From the NCBI RefSeq assembly GCF_004341515.1, contig NZ_SLZF01000002.1, forward strand, positions 124,001-188,000: a DNA stretch of 64,000 bases, given 5' to 3'. The stretch is from Allobosea sp. BK604. Its GTDB lineage: Bacteria; Pseudomonadota; Alphaproteobacteria; Rhizobiales; Beijerinckiaceae. The translations under genes and the position numbers were made by a program. How positions within the stretch are numbered: the stretch's first letter is position 1; every line of letters begins with the position of its first letter. Under the pieces are notes generated by a model. That model was not told the DNA's origin. It made no database searches and worked only from the letters and a program-made list of their open reading frames with translations. Shown here piece by piece: positions 62,981 through 64,000 of this stretch.

Positions 62981-64000
62981 ATGACTGCGCACGATCATCA
63001 GACTCAGCATGTCCAGCCCTTCGAGCATCCGGGTCTGGGCCGAAAGCGGGCAAAATCCACGCCGAAGGGCCGCCAGGTCGAACCCCAGGCACTGGAGGAG
63101 GTCGAGGCCCTGCTCGGCGAGCGGCCACGCCAGCGTGACCTGCTGATCGAGCATCTGCACCTGATCCAGGACCGCTACCACCAGATCACCGCGGCGCATC
63201 TGGCGGCGCTGGCGGATATCATGAAGCTGTCCTTCGCCGAGGTCTTCGAGACCGCGACCTTTTATGCCCATTTCGACATCGTGAAGGAGGGCGAGCCCGA
63301 GATCCCGCCGTTGACGGTGCGGGTCTGCGACAGCTTGACGTGCGCGATGTTCCGCTCGGAAGAGCTGCTCGCGACCCTGCAGGATTCGGTCGGTCCCGGC
63401 GTGCGCGTGGTGCGGGCGCCCTGCGTCGGCCTGTGCGACCACGCGCCGGCGGTCGAGGTCGGCCATAACTTCCTGCTCGGGGCGACGAAGGAGAGCGTGC
63501 TGGCCGCGATCGAGGCCGAGGACACGCATCCGCATATGGAAGAGTATGTCGGCTACGATGCCTATATCGCCGGCGGCGGCTATACGCTGCTGAACGCGCT
63601 GCGCTCAGGCGAGCGCAGCATCGACTCGATCCTGACGGTGCTCGACGATTCCGGCCTGCGCGGGCTCGGCGGCGCCGGCTTCCCAACCGGCCGGAAATGG
63701 CGCGCGGTGCGCGGCGAGCCCGGCCCGCGGCTGATGGCGGTGAATGGCGACGAGGGCGAGCCCGGCACCTTCAAGGACCGGCTCTACCTGCAGACCGACC
63801 CGCACCGCTTCCTCGAGGGCACCTTGATCGGCGCGCATGTGGTCGAGGCCGACGAGGTCTATATCTATATCCGCGACGAGTATCCGGTGGCGCGCGAGAT
63901 CCTCGAGCGTGAGATCGCCAGGTTGCCGGAAGGCGGCCCGAAGCTGCATCTCAGGCGCGGGGCCGGCGCCTATATCTGCGGCGAGGAATCCTCGCTGCTC
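62981..64000 (+). CDS. NAD-dependent formate dehydrogenase, beta subunit (NuoE/NuoF fusion), partial
   Basis: The first 340 residues of a gene that runs off the right edge. Residues about 35-180 form a NuoE-like thioredoxin-fold domain with the four cluster cysteines Cys116, Cys121, Cys148 and Cys152 (VCDSLTCAMF, APCVGLCDH). From about residue 220 a NuoF-like domain follows: GLRGLGGAGFPTGRKW for NADH/FMN, then MAVNGDEGEPGTFKDR and GAYICGEESSL. This fusion is the beta subunit of soluble NAD-linked formate dehydrogenases (FdsB/Fdh1B type), which passes electrons from formate to NAD. The catalytic alpha subunit is expected to the right. AGGGAG lies upstream of the ATG. Confidence 0.9.
   Translation, partial: MTAHDHQTQHVQPFEHPGLGRKRAKSTPKGRQVEPQALEEVEALLGERPRQRDLLIEHLHLIQDRYHQITAAHLAALADIMKLSFAEVFETATFYAHFDIVKEGEPEIPPLTVRVCDSLTCAMFRSEELLATLQDSVGPGVRVVRAPCVGLCDHAPAVEVGHNFLLGATKESVLAAIEAEDTHPHMEEYVGYDAYIAGGGYTLLNALRSGERSIDSILTVLDDSGLRGLGGAGFPTGRKWRAVRGEPGPRLMAVNGDEGEPGTFKDRLYLQTDPHRFLEGTLIGAHVVEADEVYIYIRDEYPVAREILEREIARLPEGGPKLHLRRGAGAYICGEESSLL

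Overview
The window is GC-rich DNA from an alphaproteobacterium, most likely of the order Hyphomicrobiales. A Bosea-like organism is a guess from gene content and style, not a sequence match. Reasons: very high GC in third codon positions, a SAM-II riboswitch (mostly an alphaproteobacterial class), Pho-box-like sites, a fused NuoE/NuoF-type formate dehydrogenase subunit, many periplasmic-binding-protein transporters, and several families of rhizobial-type intergenic palindromic repeats. No rRNA, tRNA, CRISPR array or complete transposon was seen.

Layout. 1-2950 is an AT-richer accessory stretch with a possible antitoxin start running off the left edge, a metallophosphoesterase and an orphan TniQ-like gene. 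3048-8166 is a ugpBAEC glycerol-3-phosphate importer operon with a creatininase-family gene inserted between ugpA and ugpE, behind a possible Pho box. 8200-14597 holds redox and sulfur functions (metallo-beta-lactamase fold hydrolase, 1-Cys peroxiredoxin, DsbD/ScsB-like reductase with a redoxin) and an SDR. 14598-17145 is a SsuABC/TauABC-type importer divergent from an Lrp/AsnC regulator, with a nested dyad between them. 17966-19690 carries an FAH hydrolase and a DapA-family lyase. 19959-20929 carries a PCu(A)C copper chaperone and a DUF2946-like protein.

21078-24464 is the methionine import locus: promoter-like site, SAM-II riboswitch, a 26-codon upstream ORF with three consecutive Cys codons, two small unknown genes, metN, metI, metQ and a terminator. 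24727-28889 holds a phytase-type esterase-like protein behind a good Pho box, a small membrane protein, an XRE regulator and a CsbD stress protein. 28994-32392 is dnaK-dnaJ with a heat-shock-type promoter. 33577-37893 is a thiamine operon (thiC, a CPBP protease-like gene, thiM, thiE) under a TPP riboswitch whose leader hairpin contains the thiC ribosome binding site. 38030-41663 has small unknown genes, a proline-rich OmpA-family protein and a polysaccharide deacetylase.

41788-51703 is a peptide/amide uptake and catabolism locus: a fused two-ATPase Dpp-type subunit, two permeases, a second creatininase-family enzyme, a MarR regulator with a palindrome, the binding protein, an isoaspartyl peptidase, a ketopantoate-reductase-like enzyme and an SDR. 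51923-57971 holds a cold-shock protein, a LysR regulator and a 1476-residue secreted RTX protein with an N-terminal phosphodiesterase domain. 58030-62745 is a GntR-TRAP-enolase-superfamily operon for uptake and catabolism of an organic acid. The window ends inside a fused formate dehydrogenase beta subunit.

The most interesting targets are the layered methionine leader (21078-21310) and the RTX phosphodiesterase (53541-57971). All family calls come from reading motifs by eye; no database search was run.
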